From Paraburkholderia acidisoli (GTDB lineage: Bacteria; Pseudomonadota; Gammaproteobacteria; Burkholderiales; Burkholderiaceae), in contig NZ_CP046914.1 in assembly GCF_009789675.1 (NCBI RefSeq), positions 434,001-498,000 on the forward strand: a stretch of 64,000 nt of DNA, in the 5' to 3' direction. How positions within the stretch are numbered: position 1 is the stretch's first letter; each line of letters opens with the position of its first letter. Positions 24,960 through 34,371 of this stretch are shown in pieces. The notes under the pieces were generated by a model. The model saw only the letters and a program-made list of their open reading frames with translations. It ran no database searches and was not told the DNA's origin. The position numbers were made by a program, and so were the translations under genes.

Positions 24960-25817
24960 TCACGCGCCGATCCACTGCAACACCTGCTGCCAGCGCGCGG
25001 GCGTCATGGCGTCGAACCACGTGTCGTGATCGGCGTTCGGCAGCATCATGAGGCGGCTGCCCGGATGCCCGGCCACCAGATGCTCGGCGTGCGCGGGCGG
25101 GATCAGCGTGTCCTGCGCCGACGCCACGACCACGAGCGGGCCGCCGTACGCCGCCACCGCCGCGATCGAATCGAACGGATCGTGCAGCAGCCAGCGCACC
25201 GGGAACATGGGGTATTTTTCGCCGGCCACCGAGGCGAGCGTGTCCCACGGCGTGATCAGCACGACGCCCGCGAGCGCGGCTTCGTTGCCCTGCACGACGC
25301 GCGCCGCCATGCCCGCGCCGAGCGATTCGCCAACCAGCCAGATCGCGCCGGGCCAGCGCGCGCGCGTACGCGCGAACACATCGCGCGACGCCGCGAGCGC
25401 CGCGCGCATCGTCCGCGCGCCGCCGCGATTGCCGTGCCCCGGATATTCGACGATCACGACGCGATAGCCCGCGTGCACGAACACATTGGCGAGCGGCAGC
25501 TTGGTTTCCGCCGACTCCTCGTTGCCGTGATAGACGATCACGGTACCGCGCGGCGTACCGGCGGCGGGCATACCGGCGGCGGGCGTACCGGCATCGGGCG
25601 TACCGGCTTCGGGTGTGACGACATAGCCGATATATTGGCCGCCGACCTCCCAGCGCTCGACGCTTTCGCCCGGATGCGGCTGATCGCGCAGATCGACGGC
25701 CGGCGGCGTGGACGGCAGCAGCATCGTGTCCTGCATCGCGTACAACGCCGCAGCGGCGGCGACATAGGCGCCCACGGCAATCGCACAGCCATAAACCAGC
25801 ATCCGCTTCCCCGACAT
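24960..25817 (-). CDS. Membrane-anchored alpha/beta hydrolase (Bem46/ABHD-like)
   Basis: A 285-aa hydrolase. Residues about 6-26 are a single N-terminal membrane helix, and the catalytic fold is outside or on the membrane surface. Visible are YHGNEES, the nucleophile elbow VGESLGAG, the acid region ASAQDTLIPP and the final His in NADHDTWF. Between residues ~69 and 88 lie four near-identical pentapeptides of the (T/M)P-x-AG type encoded by 15-bp repeats. The substrate is unknown. It is convergent with the redoxin/DUF2024 pair. Confidence 0.85.
   Translation of the reverse strand: MSGKRMLVYGCAIAVGAYVAAAAALYAMQDTMLLPSTPPAVDLRDQPHPGESVERWEVGGQYIGYVVTPEAGTPDAGTPAAGMPAAGTPRGTVIVYHGNEESAETKLPLANVFVHAGYRVVIVEYPGHGNRGGARTMRAALAASRDVFARTRARWPGAIWLVGESLGAGMAARVVQGNEAALAGVVLITPWDTLASVAGEKYPMFPVRWLLHDPFDSIAAVAAYGGPLVVVASAQDTLIPPAHAEHLVAGHPGSRLMMLPNADHDTWFDAMTPARWQQVLQWIGA
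25552..25611. repeat. Four 15-bp tandem repeats inside the hydrolase gene
   Basis: Four units of the form ggc(g/a)taccggc(g/a/t)(g/t)cg encode a flexible Thr/Met-Pro-x-Ala-Gly linker between the membrane anchor/first strands and the catalytic core. Units differ at a few bases. Copy number could vary between strains. Confidence 0.7.
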
Positions 25818-26029
25818 CGCGCGCCCGAAAGAACTGAGTCGCGCCAGTATAAGGAAGCGGCCGGATTCCCGGCTTCTCGTGGACACGCACGCGTTCGCGC
25901 CCGAATTACGCGGCATTTCAGGCCGCTTTTTCGTGGCGGGAAACGTATCGCCTCCGCTTGACGCGAAGCGGCCGCCGCGGGCGGCTTCGCCCGGTCGCGC
26001 GCCGCGCCCTGAACCGCTCTCGGCAACAC

Positions 26030-27583
26030 TCAGGCGGCGCCGCGCTCCATGCGAAACGCCGCCGTCAGTTCGCGCAGCGTGTGCGCCTGATCGGCGAGCG
26101 CCGAGGCCGCCGCCGCGCTCTCTTCCACGAGCGCCGCGTTCTGCTGCGTGACCTCGTCCATCTGCGTGATGGCGAGCCCGACCTGCTGGATGCCGTCGCT
26201 CTGCTCGCCCGACGCCTGTGCGATGCCCGCGACGATGCCGGTGACCCGCGCGATGGCGGCGTCGATCTGCGTCATCGTGGCGCCGGTGTCCTGAATCAGC
26301 CCCGCGCCCGCCTCGACCCGTGCGGTCGACTCGGCGATCAACGCGCCGATCTCGCGCGCCGCCGTGGCCGAGCGCTGCGCGAGGCTGCGCACCTCGCCCG
26401 CCACCACGGCGAAGCCGCGCCCTTCCTCGCCCGCGCGCGCCGCTTCCACGGCCGCATTGAGCGCGAGGATATTGGTCTGGAACGCAATGCCCTCGATCGT
26501 GCCGATAATGCCGGTCATGCGCGCCGATCCCGTGTGAATCGCGCGCATGGTTTCGATCATGGTGCCGACAGCCTCGCGGCCGCGCCCCGCCAGTTGCGCC
26601 GCGCCGCGCGCAAGCTCGTTCGCCTCGCTCGCGTGCCGCGCGTTCTGCTGCACCGTGGCGGTGAGCTGCTCCATCGCCGAGGCGGTTTCGCTCAGCGAAG
26701 CCGCCTGCTCCTCGGTGCGCTGCGACAGGTCCTGATTGCCGGCCGCGATCTGCTGCGTCGCGCCCGCAATGGCCTGCGAACCCGAGCGCACCGCCGCCAC
26801 CGTATTGGCGAGACTCGCCTGCATGCCCGCGAGCGAGCGCAGCAGTGTCGCCATTTCGTCGTTCGAGCGAATTGCCACGCGCGTGGTCAGATCGCCCGCC
26901 GCGATGGCCTCGAACTGCCGCATCGCCGTGGCGAGCGGCGTCATGATCGCGCGCCGCAACGCGCGCCAGCTGAAAAACGACGCCGTAAGCGCGAGCGCGA
27001 CGCTCGCCGCGCAGATCGCGAGCAGCGTGTGAAAGAGCGCGTCCGAATGCCGGCCCGCGGCGCTCGACTGCTGGTCGAGATAATTTTCGAGCGCGCCCTG
27101 GCTCGTGTTCATCGCCGTGTAAAGGCCGATGAGCTGCTGCGCGCGTTGCGCGTCCATCCAGCCCGTGTCGCCGCTGCGGATCGCCGTAATCAGACGGTCG
27201 ATGGCGTCGCGCCGCACAGCACCGCGCTTCGCGTCGAGGTCGTCGGTGAGCGCCGCCAGTTCGGGCGACTTCGGCAACGCGCGAAAGCGCTGCCACCACG
27301 TGTCGGAGTCGGCGAGCAGCGCGGCGGCGCGATCCAGCTGCACGCCCAGTTGCGGCGACTGCGGGTTGGCGATGGCCCAGTCCAGCCCGAAGCGCGCCCG
27401 CGACATCGCCGTATTGGATTTGCCGAGCGTGACCGCCGAGGCGTAGTACACGTCATACGCTTCGTGCTGCGAGCGATTGCTCGCCTCCATGCCCGCGATA
27501 CCGATGGCGCCCGTCGCGATCAGCAGCAACGCGAGGAACAGAATGATCGCGGCAATGCGCGCATTCAAGGTGAGGTTTTTCAT
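26030..27583 (-). CDS. Methyl-accepting chemotaxis protein
   Basis: A 517-aa transducer of Tar/Tsr layout. TM1 spans about 9-30, then a periplasmic four-helix-bundle sensor, TM2 about 187-210, a HAMP segment, and the signalling domain with the conserved hairpin ([38 protein letters not shown]). It ends without the C-terminal CheR/CheB pentapeptide. It directs taxis to an unknown ligand, perhaps one degraded by neighbouring genes. It is a single gene; the downstream hydrolase is 212 bases away. Confidence 0.92.
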   Translation of the reverse strand: MKNLTLNARIAAIILFLALLLIATGAIGIAGMEASNRSQHEAYDVYYASAVTLGKSNTAMSRARFGLDWAIANPQSPQLGVQLDRAAALLADSDTWWQRFRALPKSPELAALTDDLDAKRGAVRRDAIDRLITAIRSGDTGWMDAQRAQQLIGLYTAMNTSQGALENYLDQQSSAAGRHSDALFHTLLAICAASVALALTASFFSWRALRRAIMTPLATAMRQFEAIAAGDLTTRVAIRSNDEMATLLRSLAGMQASLANTVAAVRSGSQAIAGATQQIAAGNQDLSQRTEEQAASLSETASAMEQLTATVQQNARHASEANELARGAAQLAGRGREAVGTMIETMRAIHTGSARMTGIIGTIEGIAFQTNILALNAAVEAARAGEEGRGFAVVAGEVRSLAQRSATAAREIGALIAESTARVEAGAGLIQDTGATMTQIDAAIARVTGIVAGIAQASGEQSDGIQQVGLAITQMDEVTQQNAALVEESAAAASALADQAHTLRELTAAFRMERGAA

Positions 27584-27704
27584 CGTCTGGACGAAAGATC
27601 GAGAAGGCGTCTTAACCGATTTAATTTATTTTGGATTCCCGATCAATTGGCGCACAGGGGCATGGTATTCCCCGCGCTGCCCCCGATCGTCCACGACCAC
27701 AACG

Positions 27705-27737
27705 AACAACAAAAGCGGCGGACGCCCCGCGCCCGCC
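27705..27737 (-). terminator. Probable terminator of the nine-gene ring-cleavage operon
   Basis: On the minus strand, ggcgggc and gtccgcc pair with one G-U (27717-27723 with 27731-27737), followed by gcttttgttgtt. It is 13 bases past the stop of the extradiol dioxygenase gene, the last gene of the operon. Confidence 0.55.
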
Positions 27738-27749
27738 ACTTGAACGCCA

Positions 27750-28715
27750 TCAGCTTTTTTGACGGTCCGTCATGAACTTGCCTTCCGGCGCCTTCGCATC
27801 GACCTGGCGGCGCGTGTGGCCGTCGATCCCGCCGTCCACGGCCCATTCGGCGAACACCGTCGGACCCGGCTCGAAGTCGCGCGGCTGCCATTCCGGCGTG
27901 AGCTGGTCTTCGTCGGCGTAATACTCGATCAAGCCGCCCGCCGGATTCTTGAAGTACCAGAAATACGCCGACGAAACCGGATGCCGGCCCGGCCCGAGTT
28001 GCGTTTCCCAGCCGCAGCGGCTGATATGCAGACCGCCGCCGAACACCTCGTGAATATCGCGCACGGTGAACGCCACGTGATTCAGGCCGCGCTTGCCCGT
28101 GGGCAGTTGCAGCAGGAACAGGTCGTGATGGCCGCCATGCGGCGCGCAACGCATGAACGCGCCGCGCTCGGGGTAGCGGTCGGACATCTCGAAGCCGAGG
28201 CGCTCTTCATAAAAGCGCTGCTGCTCCGCGAGGCAATTCGTGAAGAACACCACGTGCCCCACTTCGACCGGCTCCGCGTGGTCGTACACCGGGCTCGGCG
28301 TGTCCACGCGCAGCGTCTGGCCCCACACGTTGGACGGCGAGCCTTTTACGTCGATGGCGCGTTTGCGCGTGACTTCCACGCGGATCGCCATGCCGTTCGG
28401 GTCGATGCAACCCACCGCCGCGTCGTGCGAGTAATAGCCTTGCGCGCCCGCGAGACGCTCGCGATAGCCGTCCAGATCCGCGGCCGTCGCCACGCCCCAG
28501 GTGACTTCGCGCAGCGTGGGGCCCGCTTCGAACGCGGGCGGCAGCGAGGGGTCGTCGGCGCGCACGGCGAGCACCGTGCAGCCGTTCAGCGTTTCGAAGC
28601 GCGCCTGGCTGGAATCGTGCGCGACTTCGCGCATGCCCCAGTCGGCAAAAAAGCGGCGACAGGCGTCCAGATCGTCGACGCCATAAGTGATCTGTTCGAT
28701 GCCCAGAATGGTCAT
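27750..28715 (-). CDS. Type I extradiol (catechol 2,3-type) dioxygenase, VOC family
   Basis: A 321-aa two-domain vicinal-oxygen-chelate protein. The metal ligands are all present: H154 (VGHVVFF), H213 (LNHVAFTV) and E264 (GGLIEYYAD). Active-site histidines around 195 and 245 (GPGRHPVSSAYFWYF) are also seen, so it should be an active Fe(II) or Mn(II) ring-cleavage enzyme. It is the last gene of the operon reading from 36667. The ATG at 28715 is preferred over 28742 as it gives the normal start MTILGIEQITYG. The ring substrate is unknown; a catechol, aminophenol or hydroxypyridine are possible. Confidence 0.87.
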   Translation of the reverse strand: MTILGIEQITYGVDDLDACRRFFADWGMREVAHDSSQARFETLNGCTVLAVRADDPSLPPAFEAGPTLREVTWGVATAADLDGYRERLAGAQGYYSHDAAVGCIDPNGMAIRVEVTRKRAIDVKGSPSNVWGQTLRVDTPSPVYDHAEPVEVGHVVFFTNCLAEQQRFYEERLGFEMSDRYPERGAFMRCAPHGGHHDLFLLQLPTGKRGLNHVAFTVRDIHEVFGGGLHISRCGWETQLGPGRHPVSSAYFWYFKNPAGGLIEYYADEDQLTPEWQPRDFEPGPTVFAEWAVDGGIDGHTRRQVDAKAPEGKFMTDRQKS

Positions 28716-28729
28716 AATGCGTTGCCCTG

Positions 28730-30226
28730 TTAGTTCGCCCACGCCAGCGGCGCGTCGTTCAAGCCCCAGTAAAGGCTCTTTTGCTGCATGTATTCGCGAA
28801 TGCCGAGCCGCCCTTTCTCGCGGCCCATGCCGCTCTCCTTCCAGCCCGAGAACGGCGTGGAGATCGAGAACAGCTTATACGTGTTGATCCACACCGTGCC
28901 CGCTTCGAGCGCGCGCGCCACGCGCCACGCACGCTTGTAGTCGCGCGTCCAGATGCCGGCCGCGAGACCGAACACGCTGTCGTTCGCTTCCTTCAGCAGC
29001 GCGGCTTCGTCGTCGAACGGCATGGCCACCAGCACGGGCCCGAAGATTTCTTCCTGGCAGATGCGCGCACCGTTCGTGAGGCCTTCCAGAATGGTCGGCT
29101 GATAGAAGAAGCCTTGCTCGCGATCGTGACCTGCCGGACGCGCGCCGCCGCACAGCAGGCGGCCGCCTTCCTCCAGCCCGATCGCCACGTAACGCTCGAC
29201 CGATTCGCGATGCTTCGCGGTGATCAGCGGACCCATTTGCGTGCTTTCCAGCGACGGATCGCCCACCCGCAATTCGCGCGCTTTCGCCACGAGGCGGCGC
29301 ATGAATTCGTCGTAAACCGGCCGTTCGACAAAAAGACGCGAACCCGCGATGCAAGCCTCGCCCGACGAGCTGAAAATGCCGTACAGCACGCCGTTGACCG
29401 CGTGATCGAGGTCGGCGTCGGCGAACACCATGGTGGGCGACTTGCCGCCCAGTTCGAGCGACACCGGCATGAGCTTTTCCGCCGCGATGCGCGCGATGCC
29501 GCGGCCCACTTCCGTGCCGCCCGTAAACGATACCTTCTTCACGAGCGGATGGCGCACCAGCACGTCGCCGATCACCGAGCCCTTGCCGGGCAGCACGCTG
29601 AGCACGCCCGGCGGCACGCCCGCTTCCTCGCAGATGCGCGCGAGCGCGAGCGACACCAGCGGCGTGACTTCGGCGGGCTTGAGCACCACGGCGTTGCCGG
29701 CCGCGAGCGCGGGCGCGAGCTTCTGCGCGTCGGAGGCGATCGGCGAATTCCACGGCGTAATGGCCGCGATCACGCCAATCGGCTCGTGCACGCTCATCGT
29801 CATGTAGTCGCCGCGCGAGGGCGTCACTTCTTCGTCGAGCGTTTCGAGGCACGCCGCGAAGTAGCGGAACGTGTTCGCGGCGCTCGCCACCAGCACGCGC
29901 GTTTCGTTGATCGGCTTGCCGTTGTCGCGGCGCTGCAATTGCGCGAGCGCTTCGTGGCGCGCCATGATCAGGTCGGCGATGCGATACAGCACCAGCGCGC
30001 GCTGATGCGGCTTGAGCCCGGCCCAGTTCGACCGGCGCCACGCGAGGTCGGCGGCTTCGACGGCTTCGCGCGCGTCTTCCGCGTCGGCGGTGGTGATTTC
30101 GGCGTTCACCGAGCCGTCCGCCGGATACTGGCTCGCGAAGATCGCGCCGCGGCCGCGCTTCCACACGCCGCCGACGAAGATATCGGCGGACGGCACGAGC
30201 GAGGCGATGATGTCCTGGTCAGTCAT
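28730..30226 (-). CDS. NAD(P)-dependent aldehyde dehydrogenase
   Basis: A 498-aa aldehyde dehydrogenase of the hydroxymuconic-semialdehyde/betaine-aldehyde type. It shows VLKPAEVTPL, FTGGTEVGR, the general base in SLELGGKSP and the catalytic cysteine in SSSGEACIAGSR, followed by EEIFGPVL. Directly before the extradiol dioxygenase in the operon, it is well placed to oxidise the ring-cleavage semialdehyde to the acid. It starts 16 bases after the aspartate-dehydrogenase stop. Confidence 0.9.
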   Translation of the reverse strand: MTDQDIIASLVPSADIFVGGVWKRGRGAIFASQYPADGSVNAEITTADAEDAREAVEAADLAWRRSNWAGLKPHQRALVLYRIADLIMARHEALAQLQRRDNGKPINETRVLVASAANTFRYFAACLETLDEEVTPSRGDYMTMSVHEPIGVIAAITPWNSPIASDAQKLAPALAAGNAVVLKPAEVTPLVSLALARICEEAGVPPGVLSVLPGKGSVIGDVLVRHPLVKKVSFTGGTEVGRGIARIAAEKLMPVSLELGGKSPTMVFADADLDHAVNGVLYGIFSSSGEACIAGSRLFVERPVYDEFMRRLVAKARELRVGDPSLESTQMGPLITAKHRESVERYVAIGLEEGGRLLCGGARPAGHDREQGFFYQPTILEGLTNGARICQEEIFGPVLVAMPFDDEAALLKEANDSVFGLAAGIWTRDYKRAWRVARALEAGTVWINTYKLFSISTPFSGWKESGMGREKGRLGIREYMQQKSLYWGLNDAPLAWAN

Positions 30227-30241
30227 GGGGTGCTTCCTCGA

Positions 30242-31069
30242 TCAGATCACGCAATGCGCCGCGCGATTGCGCAGCGCGCGAATCGCGCTGAACGCGGTCA
30301 GTGCGGAGGTCTTGGGGTTGTCGGGCAGCGGCTTGCCGCACATTTCCAGCGACATTTCGCCGAACGCGCCCGCCGCCACGATGCGATGCACGTTGCGCGT
30401 GACCTGCGGGTCGGCGATCAGGCGCACGCGCGTTTCGTCGAGCCCGAGGCCCGCGAGCGCGACGGTGGCCGCCACGTTCGCATTCTTCGGATACAACCGC
30501 GCGGCTTCGCGCGCGCTGCCTTCGAAAATCACGCGCGCCTCGCTGAGCGTGCGCAGGTCGCAGAGTGCCTCGGCGGGCGTGCCGAGCCAGCCGATCGGCG
30601 GTTTGCGGCCGATGTACTGCACGTCGTCGAGACCGCCTTCTTTCGCCGACGCCAGCGCGTCGATCCCGCCGATCGCGCCCGACAGCAGCGAGACGGTGGC
30701 ATTGCCTTCGGTGGCCGCGAGTTCGAGCGCTTCGAGCAGCGCGAGGTCGGAGAGCGCGCCGATCGAGGCCACCGCGCAATCGGTGCCGGACTTGAGCAGC
30801 GGCACCACGTGATCGACCAGCGCGCCGTGCCCCGCGCATTCCAGCGCGAAACGCGGGCGCTGCGCCAGCGCCGCCACCGAACTCACAACATCGACATCCG
30901 GTCCGGTCAGTTCGCGCACGGCGCCCATCTGATGCTCGGGCACCACGACTTGCGCCACGCGCACGAGCGGGTCGGCGGCCACGGCGCGATACACGGTCTG
31001 GCCGATCGCGCCGAAGCCGATCATCGCCACATCAATGCGCCCGCCGGGCGCGAACGCGTGCTCACGCAT
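30242..31069 (-). CDS. L-aspartate dehydrogenase family protein
   Basis: A 275-aa NAD(P)-binding protein with [12 protein letters not shown] (16-27) and the aspartate-dehydrogenase C-terminal domain, including [27 protein letters not shown] and the catalytic-type histidine in [15 protein letters not shown]. Characterised members interconvert L-aspartate and iminosuccinate/oxaloacetate plus ammonia; NadX is the NAD-biosynthetic form. It overlaps the ThDP enzyme by 8 bases, so it is part of the catabolic operon rather than of an NAD locus. It may reduce or hydrolyse an imine made during ring breakdown; that is inference. Confidence 0.85.
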   Translation of the reverse strand: MREHAFAPGGRIDVAMIGFGAIGQTVYRAVAADPLVRVAQVVVPEHQMGAVRELTGPDVDVVSSVAALAQRPRFALECAGHGALVDHVVPLLKSGTDCAVASIGALSDLALLEALELAATEGNATVSLLSGAIGGIDALASAKEGGLDDVQYIGRKPPIGWLGTPAEALCDLRTLSEARVIFEGSAREAARLYPKNANVAATVALAGLGLDETRVRLIADPQVTRNVHRIVAAGAFGEMSLEMCGKPLPDNPKTSALTAFSAIRALRNRAAHCVI

Positions 31070-32720
31070 GTTCGGGCTCCTCTTTCTTGACCGGCGGGCC
31101 CGCGAACGCGGTGGCGAACGAGCCGATCGAAAGCATGTCCACTTCCACCATCACCGGGCCGCTGACCGCCATGCCGTCGCGAATCACGGCTTCGGCCTGG
31201 TCCAGCGACGAGATGCGGTAGTGCTGCATGCCGAAGCTCGCGCAGAACTGCGCGAATTCGGGCTGATGCAGCTGCACGTAGCAGCGGCGGCCGCCGTATT
31301 GCGCGTCCTGGATGTTGCGGATCACGCCGTAGCACTGGTCGTTCATCAGCACGATCATGACGTTGGCGTTTTCCTGCACCGCCGTGACGAGTTCGCCCAC
31401 GTTGACCATCAGGCCGCCGTCGCCGACCAGACACACGGTCTTGGCCGCCGCGTTCGCGAGCGCCGCGCCGATCGCCATCTGCATGCCCTGGCCGATGCCG
31501 CCGCCGAGCGCATGCACGCCCGCGCGCGGTTCGAAGATCTTCAGCATGCGGTTGCCCCACGTGCTGTTCGAGATCGTCACATCGCGCACCCAGTTGAAGT
31601 CGCGGCCCACGGCGCGTTGCAGCGCGTCCACGAGTTGCTTGTACGGTCCGAGACCCTTGCCCGTTTCCGTCACGGCCACTTCGTGCGTGGCGGCCAGATC
31701 CTGGGCGAACTTCGGATCGACTTTCAGACGGCCTTCGAGCAGCGTGGCGAGTTGATCGAGAATCGCGGCCGAGTCGCCGTGCACGAACTGCGCGTTGCGA
31801 TAGCCGCGGTTGTCGGCGAGCGCGTCGGCGTCGATGCGATACAGCGGCTGCGGCAGCGCGAGTTTGTACTTGAGCGTTTCGTTGCCGCGCAGGCGCGAGC
31901 CCACCACGAGCATGGCGTCGCAGGTGCGATAGAACGCTTCCACGCTGCCTTGCACGTTGAACGCGCCGAGCGTGGCCGGATGATCCTCGGGCAGCACGCC
32001 GCGCCCCTGCACGCTGGTGACCACGCCGAAGCCGAGCTTCACGAGGCGCTCGACCTGGGCACGCGCGTGACGCGCGCCGCCGCCCACCCACAGCAGCGGA
32101 CGCTTCGCGCTGGCGAGCGCGTCGGCGAGTTGTTCGACGCGCTTCGCGTCGTGCGTAGGCAGGCTCACGTGCGGCGCCGCGAGGTCGGCGGGCCATTCGA
32201 CTTGCGCTGCCTGGATGTCGATCGGAATCTCCACGCTGACGGGGCCGCTCGGCGCCGTTTGCGCGACGCGCACGGCTTCGCGCACCGTGGCGAGCGCCGT
32301 TTCCACCGAACGCACGCGATACGCGGCCTTCGAGATCGACGCGAGCATCGTCAGCTGATCGGGCGCTTCGTGGATATACGCGAGGTCCTGATCGAGATAC
32401 GTGGTTTCGATCTGGCCGGTGATATGCACGAGCGCGGTGCCCGCCGTGAGCGCTTCGACCATCGCGCCGGCCGCGTTGCCCGCCGCCGTGCCCGTGCTCG
32501 TGAACGCGACGCCGAGGCCGCCCGAGACGCGCGCGAGGCCGTCGGCCATGTTGAGCGCGCCCGCTTCGCCGCGCGCGCCCACGTAGCGGATCTTGCCGCG
32601 CGTGTTGATCGCATCGAGGATCGGCATGTTGTGAATCGAGATCACGCCGAAAGCGGTTTGGACGCCGCACTGTTCGAGAAAAGCGGCGATCAGTTCGCCA
32701 ACCGTCGTGGTATTAGACAT
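31062..32720 (-). CDS. Thiamine-diphosphate-dependent enzyme (acetolactate synthase/benzoylformate decarboxylase-like)
   Basis: A 552-aa three-domain ThDP enzyme. The cofactor-activating glutamate is E52 ([10 protein letters not shown]), and the ThDP/Mg motif is [20 protein letters not shown] with N about 26 residues on (LMNDQCYG). Relatives decarboxylate 2-keto acids or perform carboligation. I chose ATG 32720, which follows AGGAGG and overlaps the SDR stop by 8 bases; 32744 would overlap more and contain that ribosome site. In the operon it could decarboxylate an oxalocrotonate-like or phenylglyoxylate-like intermediate. Confidence 0.87.
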   Translation of the reverse strand: MSNTTTVGELIAAFLEQCGVQTAFGVISIHNMPILDAINTRGKIRYVGARGEAGALNMADGLARVSGGLGVAFTSTGTAAGNAAGAMVEALTAGTALVHITGQIETTYLDQDLAYIHEAPDQLTMLASISKAAYRVRSVETALATVREAVRVAQTAPSGPVSVEIPIDIQAAQVEWPADLAAPHVSLPTHDAKRVEQLADALASAKRPLLWVGGGARHARAQVERLVKLGFGVVTSVQGRGVLPEDHPATLGAFNVQGSVEAFYRTCDAMLVVGSRLRGNETLKYKLALPQPLYRIDADALADNRGYRNAQFVHGDSAAILDQLATLLEGRLKVDPKFAQDLAATHEVAVTETGKGLGPYKQLVDALQRAVGRDFNWVRDVTISNSTWGNRMLKIFEPRAGVHALGGGIGQGMQMAIGAALANAAAKTVCLVGDGGLMVNVGELVTAVQENANVMIVLMNDQCYGVIRNIQDAQYGGRRCYVQLHQPEFAQFCASFGMQHYRISSLDQAEAVIRDGMAVSGPVMVEVDMLSIGSFATAFAGPPVKKEEPEHA

Positions 32721-33510
32721 GACGTGCAACGCCTCCTGAGACATCGATATGGCTGCCCGTCGTGTAGGACGAGAGCGGTGTGGCCAGATAAAAAAGAGCT
32801 TGTGCGGCTTCTTCGGGACGCCCGAAGCGGCCCAGCGGAATTTTCTTTTGACGCGCGAGTTCGCCGGTCCAGTCTTCCCAGCTTTGACCCGGCTGCGCCT
32901 GCGTTTCGAAGCGGCGGCGCCATTGCCCCGACTCGACGATACCGATCAGGATCGAGTTCACGCGCACGTGTCTGGGCGCGAGTTCGACGGCGAGCGATTT
33001 GACGAGATTGAGCACGCCCGCGCGCGCCGAGGACGTGGCCACCATGTGCGCTTCGGGCTGCAAGGCGAGCAGCGAATTCACGCAGACGATCGCGCCGTGC
33101 GGCGACTGTTCGAGCATCGGCAGGAACGCGCGCGTGGGGCGGATGATGCTGAAGTACTTGAGGTCGAGTTCCTCGCGCCAGGCTTCGTCGCTGGTGTCGG
33201 CGAACGTGGAGACGCGGCCCTGGCCCGCGTTGTTCACGAGCATGTCGACGCGGCCGAACGCCACGCGCACCGACTCGGCGAAACGCGCGACATCGGCGGC
33301 ATCGAGCACGTCGCAACCTGCCGCGAGCAGCTTCGCGCCGGGGAACGCGTCGCGCAGCGCCGTTTCCGCGCTCGCGAGCCGCTCGGCGTTGCGTCCGCAG
33401 ATAGCCACGGAAGCGCCCGCCTGCAGGAACAGCCGCGCCGCGGCGAGCCCGATGCCGGACGATCCGCCCGTCACCACGGCCACCTGCCCTGTGAGGTCGA
33501 TCTGAATCAT
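32713..33510 (-). CDS. SDR-fold protein lacking the catalytic Tyr-Lys
   Basis: A 265-aa short-chain dehydrogenase/reductase. The cofactor motif GGSSGIG (15-21) and LVNNAGQG (91-98) are normal. The catalytic region reads VATSSARAG: where Y-x3-K is expected there is T159 and R163, while S146 remains. It may be a divergent SDR with altered chemistry. It starts immediately after the IclR stop (TAAATG) and overlaps the ThDP gene, so it is tightly coupled. Confidence 0.85.
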   Translation of the reverse strand: MIQIDLTGQVAVVTGGSSGIGLAAARLFLQAGASVAICGRNAERLASAETALRDAFPGAKLLAAGCDVLDAADVARFAESVRVAFGRVDMLVNNAGQGRVSTFADTSDEAWREELDLKYFSIIRPTRAFLPMLEQSPHGAIVCVNSLLALQPEAHMVATSSARAGVLNLVKSLAVELAPRHVRVNSILIGIVESGQWRRRFETQAQPGQSWEDWTGELARQKKIPLGRFGRPEEAAQALFYLATPLSSYTTGSHIDVSGGVARHV

Positions 33511-34371
33511 TTAAAGCCCCAATGCCTTCATAAAACGATGTTCCGCGGGCGGCCGGTAATTGAGCCGCAGCGAGAGTTGATGGGCCGTCTCGCGCACCTT
33601 TTCGATCAGGCCGCTTTCGAGCAGCGTGGTGTCGATGTGCGCGCGCGGCACGGTCGTAGTGACCACGGCGGCAATGCGCCCCGTGTCGCCGCGCACCGGC
33701 GCGCTCACGACGGAAATGCCGTGCTCGAACGACGATTCGCTCGTCGCGAAGCCGCGTTCGGCGTCGATGCGGACGCGTTCGTACAGTTCTTCGACGGTGC
33801 CCGGCGTGTGCTTCGTGAAGCGTTCCAGCGTGATGCCCGCATAGAGTTCATGCAACTCGTCGAGCGTGTAGTCGCCCATCAGCACGTGGCCGTGCGTGGT
33901 CGCGTACGCGGGCAGCCGCGTACCCACGTTGACCTTCACGGCGCTGTACACGGGCGCGTGGCTCTGCGCCTTGGCGACGAACACCACGTCGCGGCTGTCG
34001 AGAATCACAATGTGCGTGGAAAGCCCCGTGCTGTCGCGCAGCGCTTCGATCAGCGGCAAACCGAGATCGGTCAATTCGAGCGAACTCAGGTATTCGAAGC
34101 CGAGGCGCAGCACGGCCACGCCCAGGCGATAGTTGCGCTCGCTGTCGGCGCGTTCGAGAAAGCCCAGCGACTCCAGCGTCTGCAACAGGCGGAACACGGT
34201 CGTGCGCGGAATGCCCAGGCGGCGCGACAATTCGGGCGCGCCCAGCACCGGCTCGCGCGGCGAAAACTCGCTGAGGATGCGCAGCCCGCGCTCCAGTCCC
34301 GGCACGCGATAGCTGACCTCGCTCGTGTCCTCGGCGGCTTCCGTTACGCCACCGGTGGGTGCCAGCGTCAT
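33511..34371 (-). CDS. IclR-family transcriptional regulator (IclR-1)
   Basis: A 286-aa IclR regulator embedded in the operon. The winged helix-turn-helix (GAPELSRRLGIPRTTVFRLL) is followed by a GAF-like effector domain from about residue 95. It is a close paralogue of the regulator at 38273, with the recognition helix nearly identical. ATG 34371 overlaps the hydrolase stop as ATGA. It probably binds the GTTCC-N6-GGAAC sites at 36687, 36936 and 44055 and so controls its own operon. The effector is unknown. Confidence 0.9.
   Translation of the reverse strand: MTLAPTGGVTEAAEDTSEVSYRVPGLERGLRILSEFSPREPVLGAPELSRRLGIPRTTVFRLLQTLESLGFLERADSERNYRLGVAVLRLGFEYLSSLELTDLGLPLIEALRDSTGLSTHIVILDSRDVVFVAKAQSHAPVYSAVKVNVGTRLPAYATTHGHVLMGDYTLDELHELYAGITLERFTKHTPGTVEELYERVRIDAERGFATSESSFEHGISVVSAPVRGDTGRIAAVVTTTVPRAHIDTTLLESGLIEKVRETAHQLSLRLNYRPPAEHRFMKALGL

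Noticed and set aside
26030..27775. Plus-strand frame of about 600 codons opposite the chemoreceptor
   Set aside because: No ribosome site and shadow composition; the minus strand encodes a full MCP.
28781..33002. Two very long plus-strand frames (769 and 655 codons) across the ring-cleavage operon
   Set aside because: They run opposite five genes with clear active sites. His/Arg-rich translation shows antisense shadow.
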